A DNA stretch of 64,000 nucleotides from positions 372,001-436,000 of the forward strand of contig CANNGL010000001.1 of assembly GCA_947504205.1 (NCBI GenBank), in the 5' to 3' direction. A model generated the notes under the pieces. That model did no database searches, was not told the origin of the DNA, and was given only the letters and a program-made list of their open reading frames with translations. How positions within the stretch are numbered: the stretch's first letter is position 1; each line of letters begins with the position of its first letter. Both the position numbers and the translations under genes were made by a program. The DNA comes from an uncultured Litoreibacter sp. (lineage in GTDB: Bacteria > Pseudomonadota > Alphaproteobacteria > Rhodobacterales > Rhodobacteraceae). Below, in pieces: positions 44,176 to 52,906 of the stretch.

Positions 44176-45375
44176 TTATTCCGCAGGTTTCGTGTCGGCA
44201 GCGCCGGTATCGGCATCGGCCTTCTTGCCGCTCCCGAACATGCGTCCGATGCGTTGGCCACCCTCGACAAGGCCGCCGGGCAGGAAGATCACCACGAGCA
44301 TGAAGATAATGCCAAGCGTCAGGTGCCAACCTTTGCCGATGAACGGATGGATGATCGTAACGAGAAAGTCCTCAATCCCATCAGGCATAAAGGCGAACCA
44401 TTGATGCAGGATGTTGTCGTTGATCTTGGAAATGATGTTTTCCATGTATTTGATCATACCCGCGCCAAGAACTGGCCCGATCAAGGTGCCAACCCCGCCA
44501 AGGATTGTCATAAGAACCACCTCGCCAGAGGCCGTCCAGAACATCCGTTCTGGGCCCACTTGCGTGTCCATTGCCACCATCAGGCCACCGGCCAAACCGG
44601 CATACATGCCAGAGATAACAAATGCCGCAAGCGTGTAGGGTTTGGAATTCAGGCCGGTGTAATTCAGCCTTTGCTGGTTCGATTTGACGGCGCGAAGCAT
44701 CATGCCGAAGGGGGACCGGAAGATGCGGATCGAGACGTAAAAGCCGATCAGCATGCACACGGCGGCGATGTAGTAACCGGTGTTGAAGGTGAAAAGCCAC
44801 GTGCCAAGTTCCAGCTCGTAGCTGGTCCTCATATCGAGGCCGAAAAGGTTCGCACGTCCGATCTCGGTTGGACCAAGATTTGACAGAAGCGGCGTGTCGG
44901 TTGCCTTCAATTGCAGCCCGGTCTCACCACCAGTGATTGGGGTCAACACAGAATAGGCGAGCGCATAAGACATCTGCGCAAAAGCCAGCGTCAGGATCGA
45001 GAAGTAAATTCCCGACCGGCGGAGGGAAATAAAGCCAACAACCAGCGCGAAGATGCCTGCAAAGATGATCGCCATGATAATGGCTGGGATCACATTCAGC
45101 GTCAGCAGCTTCATCATCCAGATCGCAGCATAGGAGCCTACTCCAAGGAAAGCGGCATGCCCGAAGGACAGATATCCTGTCAGTCCGAAGAGGATATTGA
45201 AGCCGATCGCGAAGATGCCGAAAATCACGAAGCGCTGCATCAGGTCCGGGTAGCCTGCGTTGAACTGCGCAAGGGCCGAGCCTTCAGGGAAGGGGTTCAG
45301 GATAAACGGAGCGAAGAGCGCGAGGACCGCCACCAGAATAAGCAGTGTGGAGTCCTTTGAATTGAGACCAAACAT
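44176..45375 (-). CDS. livM: Liv-type ABC transporter permease, second system (LivM-like)
   Basis: 399 residues, longer than the first LivM (343). About ten membrane helices, with '[23 protein letters not shown]', '[18 protein letters not shown]' and the coupling loop '[25 protein letters not shown]'. The hydrophilic C-terminal tail (about 30 residues) is Lys/Asp/Ala-rich. Insertion around residues 140-185 carries extra periplasmic sequence. It forms the channel with LivH. Confidence 0.91.
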   Translation of the reverse strand: MFGLNSKDSTLLILVAVLALFAPFILNPFPEGSALAQFNAGYPDLMQRFVIFGIFAIGFNILFGLTGYLSFGHAAFLGVGSYAAIWMMKLLTLNVIPAIIMAIIFAGIFALVVGFISLRRSGIYFSILTLAFAQMSYALAYSVLTPITGGETGLQLKATDTPLLSNLGPTEIGRANLFGLDMRTSYELELGTWLFTFNTGYYIAAVCMLIGFYVSIRIFRSPFGMMLRAVKSNQQRLNYTGLNSKPYTLAAFVISGMYAGLAGGLMVAMDTQVGPERMFWTASGEVVLMTILGGVGTLIGPVLGAGMIKYMENIISKINDNILHQWFAFMPDGIEDFLVTIIHPFIGKGWHLTLGIIFMLVVIFLPGGLVEGGQRIGRMFGSGKKADADTGAADTKPAE

Positions 45376-45378
45376 GGA

Positions 45379-46410
45379 TCAGTCCTCCATCACGCCACGG
45401 CGGCCCATCAGGCCCCGTGGACGGGTCAACAGAATAACGATGGCAACCAGATAGATGATGATCTGGTTGATCCCGGGGACGAGGTCGATCACCACTGCCA
45501 TGGAGGCAAAGCTTTCCAGTACTCCGAGAAGGAAGCCTGCAAGCACCGCTCCGGGCAGGGAGCCCATACCGCCGACAACGACCACCACGAAGCTCAGGAC
45601 CAGGAAGTCCATTCCCATGTGGTAGTTGGGGGAGTTGATGGGCGTGTACATCACCCCGGCTAATCCTGCGACAACCGCCGCTATGGCGAACATCATGGTG
45701 AACCGCTTGTCGATATCGATACCCAGAAGGCCCACGGTCTCGCGGTCAGCCATGCCAGCCCTCACGACCATGCCAAAGGTGGTGAATTGTAGAAAGGCGA
45801 AGACAGATGTGATCACCAGTGCCGCAAAGGCGAAATAGATCAGGCGCCAGTACGGGTAAATGATCGTATTGGGGTCAAAGCCAAGGAGTGCGCCAAAATC
45901 GAAAGCACCGGTGAAGGCGGGCGGTGCCGGTGTTGGAATAGGGTTGGCGCCATAGAAAGCCTTGATGACTTCCTGAAGAACAATGGCAAGGCCAAATGTC
46001 ACGAGGATCTGATCTGCGTGAGGTCTTTTGTAGAAGTGTTTGATCAAGCCACGTTCCATCGCGTAGCCGACAAACATCATGATCGGGATGGCAAACAAGA
46101 TAGCCAATGGGACCGACCATTCGATTATGGATTGCCCCACTTCCGGGCCAAACCAGTCATGCAGGTAGGGCACTTCGACCTTTTTCGGGTTGCCCAGAAA
46201 GTCGGTCTGGGTTTCGTCGATGAAGGATTTCGAGGCGCTGAGCATACGTTGCAGCGTCACCGCGCAGAAGGCTCCGATCATGAAGATCGCGCCATGCGCA
46301 AAATTGACGACACCCAATGTGCCGAAGATCAGAGTAAGCCCGAGCGCGATCAGGGCATAGGCGGAGCCTTTGTCCAGTCCGTTCAGGATTTGCAGAATAA
46401 TGGCTTCCAT
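45379..46410 (-). CDS. livH: Liv-type ABC transporter permease, second system (LivH-like)
   Basis: 343 residues with about eight to nine membrane segments. LivH features: 'GSAYALIALGLTLIFGTLGVVNFAHGAIFMIGAF' and the coupling loop 'FTTFGMVVRAGMADRETVGLLGIDIDKRF'. A polar insert after the second helix (about residues 50-85, 'DETQTDFLGNPKKVEVPYLHDWFGPE') is longer than in the first LivH. It lies 3 bp before livM. The C-terminus 'LLTRPRGLMGRRGV' is standard. Confidence 0.91.
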   Translation of the reverse strand: MEAIILQILNGLDKGSAYALIALGLTLIFGTLGVVNFAHGAIFMIGAFCAVTLQRMLSASKSFIDETQTDFLGNPKKVEVPYLHDWFGPEVGQSIIEWSVPLAILFAIPIMMFVGYAMERGLIKHFYKRPHADQILVTFGLAIVLQEVIKAFYGANPIPTPAPPAFTGAFDFGALLGFDPNTIIYPYWRLIYFAFAALVITSVFAFLQFTTFGMVVRAGMADRETVGLLGIDIDKRFTMMFAIAAVVAGLAGVMYTPINSPNYHMGMDFLVLSFVVVVVGGMGSLPGAVLAGFLLGVLESFASMAVVIDLVPGINQIIIYLVAIVILLTRPRGLMGRRGVMED

Positions 46411-46496
46411 GTCCCCACCTTGACGGTTTTGGCTGGTGTGAGTTTTCTGTCGGGATGCAGCACCGTCTGTGTGGTGTCCCGGAAAGAAAACGGAGG

Positions 46497-46524
46497 GCAG
46501 GGCGCGGCGTGATGCGCGCCCTGC
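46497..46524 (-). other. Intercistronic hairpin between binding protein and livH (second system)
   Basis: GCAGGGCGC (46497-46505) pairs with GCGCCCTGC (46516-46524), loop of 10. On the minus strand TTTTCTTT follows about 7 bp later, so it may be a leaky terminator. It sits in the same place as the hairpin at 12342-12367 in the first Liv operon. Confidence 0.55.
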
Positions 46525-46536
46525 GTCAGTATGGCT

Positions 46537-47898
46537 TTATGCGCCCGGGTTGCAGCTGCCGAGTGTGGCTGCGGCACCACCCATTTGTGGGTGATCCGGT
46601 GCGTATTCGACCTGAGCACGTGGTGTGATTTCCACGATTTCGAGAAGGTCGAATTCCGAAGTTGGGTTCTCTTTCCCTTTCACGACCAGCACGTCTTTGA
46701 AGCACTGGTGATCTTCGGCGCGGTAAAGTGTTGGACCGTTGCCCAGACCGTCGAATTCGAAGCCTTCAAGAGCTTCCACAACGGCGCATGGGTTGAACGA
46801 ACCGGCACGGTTGACCGCATCAGCATAGAGCATCGTTTGCACGTAGCATGTGTGCGCCGCCTGGGATGGCGGGAAGCCATACTTGGTGCCGAACGACTGA
46901 ACGAACGCCTTGGAGCCTTCATCGGTCAGCGACCAGTGCCAGTTGGTTGAGCCAAAGATGCCTTTAACGTTGGCACCAGCACCACGCGCCATCAAACGCG
47001 AATAAAGTGGCACGACGATCTCGAAGTTCTTGCCGTTCACTTGCTTGTCGCGCAGGCCGAACTGAACTGCGTTGGTCAGCGAGTTGACCATGTTGCCGCC
47101 GTAGTGGTTCAGAACCAGAACGTCAGCATCTGTTTGCAGAACAGGTGCGATATACGACGAGAAGTCCGTCTGTGTCAGTGGTGTTTTGACCGTGTTGACG
47201 GTCTCCCAGCCAACGGCTTCGGTTGCCTGAGTAACGGCTTCCTCGGTGGTGTAACCCCAGTTGTAGTCTGCGGTCAGGTGATAGGCCTTGCGGTCTTTGC
47301 CGTAAGCGTTGGCCAACACGGGCGCCAGAGCGGCACCTGACATGTACGAGTTGAAGAAGTGACGGAAGCCGTTGGCTTTCCGGTCCTTACCCGTGGTGTC
47401 GTTGGAGTGGGTCAGGCCCGCCATGAAGATGATGCCGGCTTCTTGGCAGAGCGCTTGCACAGCAACCGCCACACCAGAGGACGAGCCGCCGGTGATCATG
47501 ACCGCGCCGTCTTTTTCGATCATCGAACGGGCGGAAGCGCGTGCGGCGTCGGATTTGGTCTGCGTGTCACCTGTCACATACTCGACTTTCTTGCCAAGGA
47601 TACCTGTGCCGTCGAGTGTTTTCGACGAGAAGGTGTTGATCATGCCGCCGTCGCCGCCACCGTTCAGGTGCTCGACTGCCAGCTCGTAGGCGCGCAGTTC
47701 GTCAGCACCTTCGTCTGCATATGGCCCGGATTGGGGCACGTTGAAGCCCAGTGTAACGGTGCTGCCTTGAGGCGCATTGGTGAAGCCTGCGTGGCCGTCA
47801 GCCCATGACGGGCTGAAGATCGTCGGCATTGCAAGAGCGCCACCTGCAGCAACAGATGTCTTCAGCAGTCCACGACGTGTGAAGTTAGATTTGGACAT
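46537..47898 (-). CDS. Tat-exported Liv-type substrate-binding protein
   Basis: 453 residues from the ATG at 47898 (CTTAGGGAGGATATTA upstream). The N-terminus has a twin-arginine signal, TRRGLLK (7-13), then a hydrophobic stretch to about residue 32. The mature type I periplasmic-binding protein has 'TLGFNVPQSGPYADEGADELRAYELAVEHLN' and 'GAVMITGGSSSGVAVAVQALCQ'. Tat export suggests folding in the cytoplasm before transport. It resembles urea/amide-type Liv binding proteins more than LivJ, but I cannot name the ligand. It is divergent from the ScfR regulator gene. Confidence 0.9.
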   Translation of the reverse strand: MSKSNFTRRGLLKTSVAAGGALAMPTIFSPSWADGHAGFTNAPQGSTVTLGFNVPQSGPYADEGADELRAYELAVEHLNGGGDGGMINTFSSKTLDGTGILGKKVEYVTGDTQTKSDAARASARSMIEKDGAVMITGGSSSGVAVAVQALCQEAGIIFMAGLTHSNDTTGKDRKANGFRHFFNSYMSGAALAPVLANAYGKDRKAYHLTADYNWGYTTEEAVTQATEAVGWETVNTVKTPLTQTDFSSYIAPVLQTDADVLVLNHYGGNMVNSLTNAVQFGLRDKQVNGKNFEIVVPLYSRLMARGAGANVKGIFGSTNWHWSLTDEGSKAFVQSFGTKYGFPPSQAAHTCYVQTMLYADAVNRAGSFNPCAVVEALEGFEFDGLGNGPTLYRAEDHQCFKDVLVVKGKENPTSEFDLLEIVEITPRAQVEYAPDHPQMGGAAATLGSCNPGA

Positions 47899-48116
47899 TA
47901 ATATCCTCCCTAAGTGAATAGTGGATGCGACCCTCCTCAGAGCGCATCCTGCCCGTTTCGGGCTGGCGACAGTATCGCGCCTGATCTGCAAAGGCAGCAA
48001 CAAGCCCCTGTTGACGCGACGTTTTTTCGTAAATTTGTAGACAGTGCATGTGCAGAAATTGTAAATAACTTTTCAAGACGGTGCCGAAGCACCTTGGTTT
48101 TGTTAAGGAAAAGTAA
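47899..48116. promoter_or_regulatory. Divergent control region with possible ScfR-type operator
   Basis: 218 bp between the Tat-exported binding protein (minus) and the ScfR-type regulator (plus). The right part is AT-rich, with TTTTTTCGTAAATTTGTAGAC at about 48024-48044 and ATTGTAAATAA at about 48058-48068. These resemble degenerate TTTGCAAA-type half-sites used by PrpR/RamB-like regulators. A similar TTTTTCGTAAGATTTGCAGGC occurs at about 52849-52869. Function is inferred. Confidence 0.35.
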
Positions 48117-49406
48117 ATGCCGACTTCTGTCCTGACGGGCTCTCGCATCCGCCAGCACCGGCTTGATCAGGGCCTGAAGCAGGCGGACCTTGCGAAAGCG
48201 GCCGGTATTTCGGCGTCTTATCTCAACCTGATTGAACACAATCGCCGCAGAATCGGCGGAAAGCTTCTGATCGCAATCTCAGAGGGCCTTGGCATTGACC
48301 CGCAGTTCTTGTCCGAAGGGGGCGGCGCGCGTGTTGTCACCGGATTGACCCAACTGGCGGTGGATGCTGACGCCAATATCGAGGTGGAGCGGGTTGATGA
48401 ATTTGCTGGGCGTTTCCCGGGATGGGCTGGCTTTCTGTTGGCGCAGCAGGATCGGATCAACGCGTTGGAACGCATGGTAGGCGGCCTGAATGATCGCCTG
48501 ACCCACGATCCGGTCTTGTCGGAAAAGATGCATGAGGTTCTGTCGACGGCGTCTGCGATCCGATCGACAGCATCAATTCTGATGGAAACCCCCGATATTG
48601 CGCCTGATTGGAGGCATCGCTTCCACAGCAATATCGACGCGGAAAGCCGCAGGCTTGCTGAGACCTCGGCCGCGATGGCCGCGCATTTTGACCGGCTGAC
48701 CCGCCGCGATGACAGGTTTACCACGCCGCTTGAGCAATTGGATGCGTTCTTCAACTCGCAAGGATTTTGTATCGACGCGATTGAACAAGAGGGCGAGGCG
48801 GCAATCGAAAAGGTACTAAGGTCGTCGGAAACCCTTGCGAGCACATCAGCGCGTGACCTCGCCCGATCCCGCCTTGAGGCCTATGCAAAGGTCGCACAAG
48901 CCATTCCTGTCCATGCATTTCTGACGCAGGCCAGAGGGGCTGCGTTTGACCCCGGCGTATTGTCGATGCAGTTTAAATGTGATTTGCCGACGATCTTCCG
49001 GCGGCTCGCTCATCTACCAGCCCAGCCCGACCTTCCAGAAATTGCGTATGTCGAATGCGATAGTGCGGGTGCGTTCCTGTTGCGCAGACCCGCGCCCGGA
49101 TTTCCCATGCCGCGCTTCGGGGCTGCTTGCCCGCTATGGCCCTTGTTTACCGCACTGACGCGTCCGAACCTTCCTTTGCGCGATCAGGTCCGCGTCCCCG
49201 ATGGCAAGACCTTCGATGCCTATGCGATCGCCGTGCCGCAAGAAGATGCGGCGTTTTCGGTATCGCCGACCCTGCGGGCGATGATGCTGCTGGTGGAGGC
49301 TGAGGGCGATTATGCAGATGCAAATGCAGTCGGATCGAGTTGCCGCGTTTGTCCTCTGGAAAGCTGTACCGCTCGGCGCGAGCCATCGGTTCTGCATGTA
49401 ACGTAG
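48117..49406 (+). CDS. ScfR/RamB-type XRE regulator
   Basis: 429 residues. An N-terminal XRE helix-turn-helix (about 7-62: 'RIRQHRLDQGLKQADLAKAAGISASYLNLIEHNRRRIGGKLL') is followed by a long sensor region and the family's C-terminal cysteine motif C409RVCPLESC417. This architecture is that of ScfR (short-chain fatty acyl regulator) proteins, including RamB and PrpR, which control acetate and propionate use in response to acyl-CoA. It is divergent from the Tat-exported binding protein and lies between that transporter and the two-component genes, with acs 5.5 kb away. Confidence 0.86.
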   Translation: MPTSVLTGSRIRQHRLDQGLKQADLAKAAGISASYLNLIEHNRRRIGGKLLIAISEGLGIDPQFLSEGGGARVVTGLTQLAVDADANIEVERVDEFAGRFPGWAGFLLAQQDRINALERMVGGLNDRLTHDPVLSEKMHEVLSTASAIRSTASILMETPDIAPDWRHRFHSNIDAESRRLAETSAAMAAHFDRLTRRDDRFTTPLEQLDAFFNSQGFCIDAIEQEGEAAIEKVLRSSETLASTSARDLARSRLEAYAKVAQAIPVHAFLTQARGAAFDPGVLSMQFKCDLPTIFRRLAHLPAQPDLPEIAYVECDSAGAFLLRRPAPGFPMPRFGAACPLWPLFTALTRPNLPLRDQVRVPDGKTFDAYAIAVPQEDAAFSVSPTLRAMMLLVEAEGDYADANAVGSSCRVCPLESCTARREPSVLHVT

Positions 49407-49481
49407 CTTTGACAGGCGGTTCGTTCTGGGCTTAGCTGATCCTCGCTATGGGGAGGCCAGCTTTAGGGAGGCGCTAGGCTG

Positions 49482-49859
49482 ATGGGAAGATCGGTTCTGC
49501 TGATCGAGGATGAACCTAACATCATTGAAGCGATCAGCTTTATTTTAGAGCGTGATGGTTGGACCGTTCGAATACACTCAGAAGGGGTGACCGCGCTTGA
49601 TGCAGTTGCGCGGACCAAGCCGGATGTCATTATACTGGACGTCATGTTGCCGGGACGCAGTGGCTTCGACATATTGCGCGATTTGCGCAAGGATGAGACG
49701 ACCGCCGATCTGCCTGTGTTGATGCTGACTGCGCGCGGACAGACCAAAGATCGTGAACTGGCGTCCAGCTACGGTGTGTCGAAATTCATGACCAAGCCTT
49801 TCTCAAATTCAGAAATACGAGAAACCGTTCGCGCCTTGGCAGAGGGTAGAGAGGCGTGA
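49482..49859 (+). CDS. Single-domain (CheY-like) response regulator
   Basis: 125 residues, a receiver domain only. Acidic pocket Glu9-Asp10, phosphoacceptor Asp53 in VIILDVMLP, Thr at 'LMLTARG' and Lys in 'FMTKPF'. No output domain. It is followed with GTGA overlap by a small membrane protein and then the SLC5-STAC kinase, so it is the likely partner of that kinase. CbrA/CrbS kinases usually pair with DNA-binding regulators, so a stand-alone receiver is a difference; it may act by protein-protein contact. Confidence 0.92.
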   Translation: MGRSVLLIEDEPNIIEAISFILERDGWTVRIHSEGVTALDAVARTKPDVIILDVMLPGRSGFDILRDLRKDETTADLPVLMLTARGQTKDRELASSYGVSKFMTKPFSNSEIRETVRALAEGREA

Positions 49860-50134
49860 CGCCGCCTAAGCAGCCCGTCTTTCTGGAGCGCGGCGTCTAT
49901 CGCCGCAGGCGCGTTGTCGATGCAGTAAAGCTTCTGCCCATGCTGGGTGTCGCGGTGTTCTTGCTTCCGGTTCTGTTGCTTGATGACACGCAAGCGGAGC
50001 AAAACTCGACGGCTTCACGCTTGGTCTTCTTCTTCTGTGCCTGGGCATCGCTCATCTGCATCGCCTTTGTTTTATCGCGCTGGTTGCGCCCGTCCGAGGA
50101 TGTACCGAACGAGGCTGAGGGTCGGGGACAATGA
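49856..50134 (+). CDS. Small two-helix membrane protein
   Basis: 92 residues with a GTG start that overlaps the response-regulator stop. Two hydrophobic helices (about 22-42 and 57-76) are linked by 'LLDDTQAEQNSTASR'. It is basic at the N-terminus ('LERGVYRRRR') and acidic at the end ('EDVPNEAEGRG'). Its stop overlaps the ATG of the kinase by 4 bp. Small membrane proteins in this position of SLC5-type sensor operons are common, but I know no fixed function. Confidence 0.72.
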   Translation: MTPPKQPVFLERGVYRRRRVVDAVKLLPMLGVAVFLLPVLLLDDTQAEQNSTASRLVFFFCAWASLICIAFVLSRWLRPSEDVPNEAEGRGQ

Positions 50135-52836
50135 CGCTGAGTTTCAACGTCATAATCGCCGTTGCAATTGCCTACGTTGTGCTGCTTTTTCTGGTCGCGT
50201 TTTGGGCGGACCGGCGTGCCAGCGGTCGCGCAGTTCACTGGTTGAGATCGCCCTGGACATATACGCTTTCCCTCAGCGTTTACTGTACCGCATGGACCTT
50301 TTACGGCGCTGTCGGAAACGCCGCGCGCTCGGGTCTGGAATATCTGACGATTTATCTTGGCCCAACTCTAGTGTTTCTGGGGTGGTGGTGGATTTTACGT
50401 AAGCTGGTGCGCATTGGTCGTGCCGAACGCATCACTTCCATCGCTGACCTGATCTCATCACGCTATGGAAAATCCTCTGCCGTCGCTGTGATCGTCACCT
50501 TGCTGGCAGTTGTCGGAACCACCCCCTATATCGCGCTGCAATTACAGTCCGTTACCTTGTCGTTTGCGGTGTTTTCAGAAAGCGCGGCAGCCTCTCAGGG
50601 CGTGACACAACTCAATACCGATCAGTCATCGCTCAATACGACAGCCTTTTGGGTCTCGGCAGTTCTCGTGCTCTTCACAATTCTATTTGGCACGCGCAAT
50701 CTTGATACCAATGAGCGCCATCTGGGTGTGGTCACGGCCATCGCGGTGGAGGCTATCGTAAAGCTGATTGCGCTATTGGCCGTGGGCAGCTTTGTGGTTT
50801 GGGGTGTGTCGTCAGGTGTTGGCAATACCCTCGACATTATCGCGAACTCGCCGGTTGGGACGTGGCAGCCCGATGCCAGCCGCTGGACGGGTATGCTGTT
50901 TCTGTCAGCCGCCGCTGTTATCTGTCTTCCGCGCATGTTCCAGGTCATGGTGGTTGAATACTCCGATGAAGCCCATCTTTCGGTCGCAAGCTGGGCATTC
51001 CCTCTTTACCTGATGCTGATCAGCTTGTTTGTCCTGCCGATTGCCGCCGTCGGGTTGGCGGTGCTGCCTGATGAGGCCAATCCGGATCTCTTCGTTTTGA
51101 CCCTGCCTTTGGCCTTCGAGCAGGAAGGGCTGGCGATGCTCTCTTTCCTCGGGGGGTTCTCGTCGGCGACCTCGATGGTGATCGTCGCCGCAATCGCACT
51201 GTCGACGATGATTTCCAACCATATTGTCTTGCCGACCTGGTTGGCCTTGAAGGGGCCGGGGGCGACGGTGTCGGGTGATGTCCGCAATGTTGTCATTTTA
51301 TCCCGACGGCTGTCTATCGCCGTCATACTCGCATTGGGCTACGCCTACTACCGGATCACGGGCGGGACCGAGGCACTTAGCTCAATCGGGTTGGTCTCCT
51401 TTACGGGCGTGGCACAAGTCATGCCCGCGCTGCTTGGCGCGTTGTTCTGGCGGGGCGCAACCCGCAAAGGGGCTATCGCAGGCCTGATCACGGGCTTTTC
51501 GCTTTGGCTCTATACGTTGTTGTTGCCTGCTGTTGGAGCGTTCACGCCGGAGATGCTGGCTGCTGGGCCGCTGGGCATCGAGCTTTTGCGTCCTCAGGCT
51601 TTGTTGGGTGTAACCTCCCTTGATCCTCTTATTCACTCCGTTTTCTGGTCGCTCAGTCTGAACACCGCCCTCTTTATCCTGACCTCGCTTGTTTCCTTCC
51701 CAACACCGCTGGAGCGGCTGCAAGGCGTCAGTTTCGTGTCGATCTTCGAGCGCTCGGGCAACACGCGTGGTCGAGCAGGTGGTACGGCGGAGGCGGAAGA
51801 TCTGTTAGTCATGGCGCAACGCCTGCTCGGCGCACGTGAAGCGCAGGTCTTGTTTCAGAGTGCGGCAGAAGAGCAGGGCAAGGCCGGGTATCTGCCCGAT
51901 CCGACCCCAGACTTCATTGATTTGCTTGAGCGTGAGCTGGCAGGCACCGTGGGCGCTGCAACCGCCCACGCGATGATCAGCCAGATCAATGGTCAGGCCA
52001 GTGTGTCGGTGCAGGATCTTCTGGCGGTTGCGGACGAATCTGCACAGATGCTCGAATACTCCAATCAGTTGGAGCAGAAATCGACTGAGCTGGAACAGAC
52101 AGCCCGTCAGTTGCGCGAAGTGAATGAGAAGCTGACCGAGTTGTCAATCCAGAAGGATGCCTTCCTGTCTCAGGTCAGTCATGAACTGCGGACCCCGATG
52201 ACGTCGATCCGCTCGTTTTCCGAATTCCTGCGGGACAGCAAAATGTCGGCAGAAGAACGAAAGCGCCATTCCGGAATTATCCACGATGAAAGCATTCGCC
52301 TGACACGACTGCTGGATGATCTTCTAGATTTGTCGTTTCTCGAAAATGGTCAGGTGGTTCTGAACACCCAAACTGTTCTGCTCTCAAAGCTTTTGGACCG
52401 GGCAGAGGATTCCACAAATTCAGCGGACCAGCGGAAGTTGAAGATTCTGCGGAACCGGGCCGACGAACAGCTCGAAATCACGACTGACCCAGATCGGCTA
52501 ACACAGGTTTTCATCAATCTGATCACGAACGCGCAGAAATACTGCGATGCGGAAGCGCCGGAGTTGCAAATCAACGTTTCAGAGCGGGGGGAGGCCGTTG
52601 AGATTGATTTCATCGACAATGGATCAGGCATCCCGAAAGCCAAGCAATCTATCATCTTTGAGAAGTTTGCACGGGCCTCGGATCAGTCGTCCGCTGGAAG
52701 CGCCGGATTGGGTCTCGCGATTTGTCGGGAGATTATGCACCGGTTGGGGGGCGGCATCTCTTATCTGCCCGCGCAAGGTGGCGCAGCCTTCAGGTTGAGT
52801 TTGACCCGCGATGCGCTTGCCCAGGCTGCGGAATAG
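50131..52836 (+). CDS. SLC5-STAC sensor histidine kinase (CbrA/CrbS-like)
   Basis: 901 residues. Residues 1-~530 are a sodium/solute symporter (PutP/SLC5) domain with about 13 membrane helices ('FYGAVGNAARSGLEYLTIYLGPTL', 'FLGGFSSATSMVIVAAIALSTMISN'). A STAC domain follows (about 555-640: 'LLVMAQRLLGAREAQVLF' and 'LERELAGTVGAATAHAMI'), then a coiled coil (about 645-675). The kinase has H684 in SHELRTP, and N-, G1 and G2 boxes ('FINLITNAQKYCD', 'DNGSGIPKAKQ', 'GSAGLGLAICREIMH'). No PAS domain is seen, unlike many CrbS proteins. It probably couples sensing of a transported acid to the adjacent receiver. Confidence 0.94.
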   Translation: MTLSFNVIIAVAIAYVVLLFLVAFWADRRASGRAVHWLRSPWTYTLSLSVYCTAWTFYGAVGNAARSGLEYLTIYLGPTLVFLGWWWILRKLVRIGRAERITSIADLISSRYGKSSAVAVIVTLLAVVGTTPYIALQLQSVTLSFAVFSESAAASQGVTQLNTDQSSLNTTAFWVSAVLVLFTILFGTRNLDTNERHLGVVTAIAVEAIVKLIALLAVGSFVVWGVSSGVGNTLDIIANSPVGTWQPDASRWTGMLFLSAAAVICLPRMFQVMVVEYSDEAHLSVASWAFPLYLMLISLFVLPIAAVGLAVLPDEANPDLFVLTLPLAFEQEGLAMLSFLGGFSSATSMVIVAAIALSTMISNHIVLPTWLALKGPGATVSGDVRNVVILSRRLSIAVILALGYAYYRITGGTEALSSIGLVSFTGVAQVMPALLGALFWRGATRKGAIAGLITGFSLWLYTLLLPAVGAFTPEMLAAGPLGIELLRPQALLGVTSLDPLIHSVFWSLSLNTALFILTSLVSFPTPLERLQGVSFVSIFERSGNTRGRAGGTAEAEDLLVMAQRLLGAREAQVLFQSAAEEQGKAGYLPDPTPDFIDLLERELAGTVGAATAHAMISQINGQASVSVQDLLAVADESAQMLEYSNQLEQKSTELEQTARQLREVNEKLTELSIQKDAFLSQVSHELRTPMTSIRSFSEFLRDSKMSAEERKRHSGIIHDESIRLTRLLDDLLDLSFLENGQVVLNTQTVLLSKLLDRAEDSTNSADQRKLKILRNRADEQLEITTDPDRLTQVFINLITNAQKYCDAEAPELQINVSERGEAVEIDFIDNGSGIPKAKQSIIFEKFARASDQSSAGSAGLGLAICREIMHRLGGGISYLPAQGGAAFRLSLTRDALAQAAE

Positions 52837-52906
52837 TCGCAAATCAACTTTTTCGTAAGATTTGCAGGCGACATATCAGGCCATCGTTCACAGATAGGCC
52901 TTCACT

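Noticed and set aside
46537-47898. Assignment of the Tat-exported binding protein as urea transporter UrtA
   Set aside because: No urease or urea-carboxylase genes are nearby, and similarity by eye does not fix the ligand.
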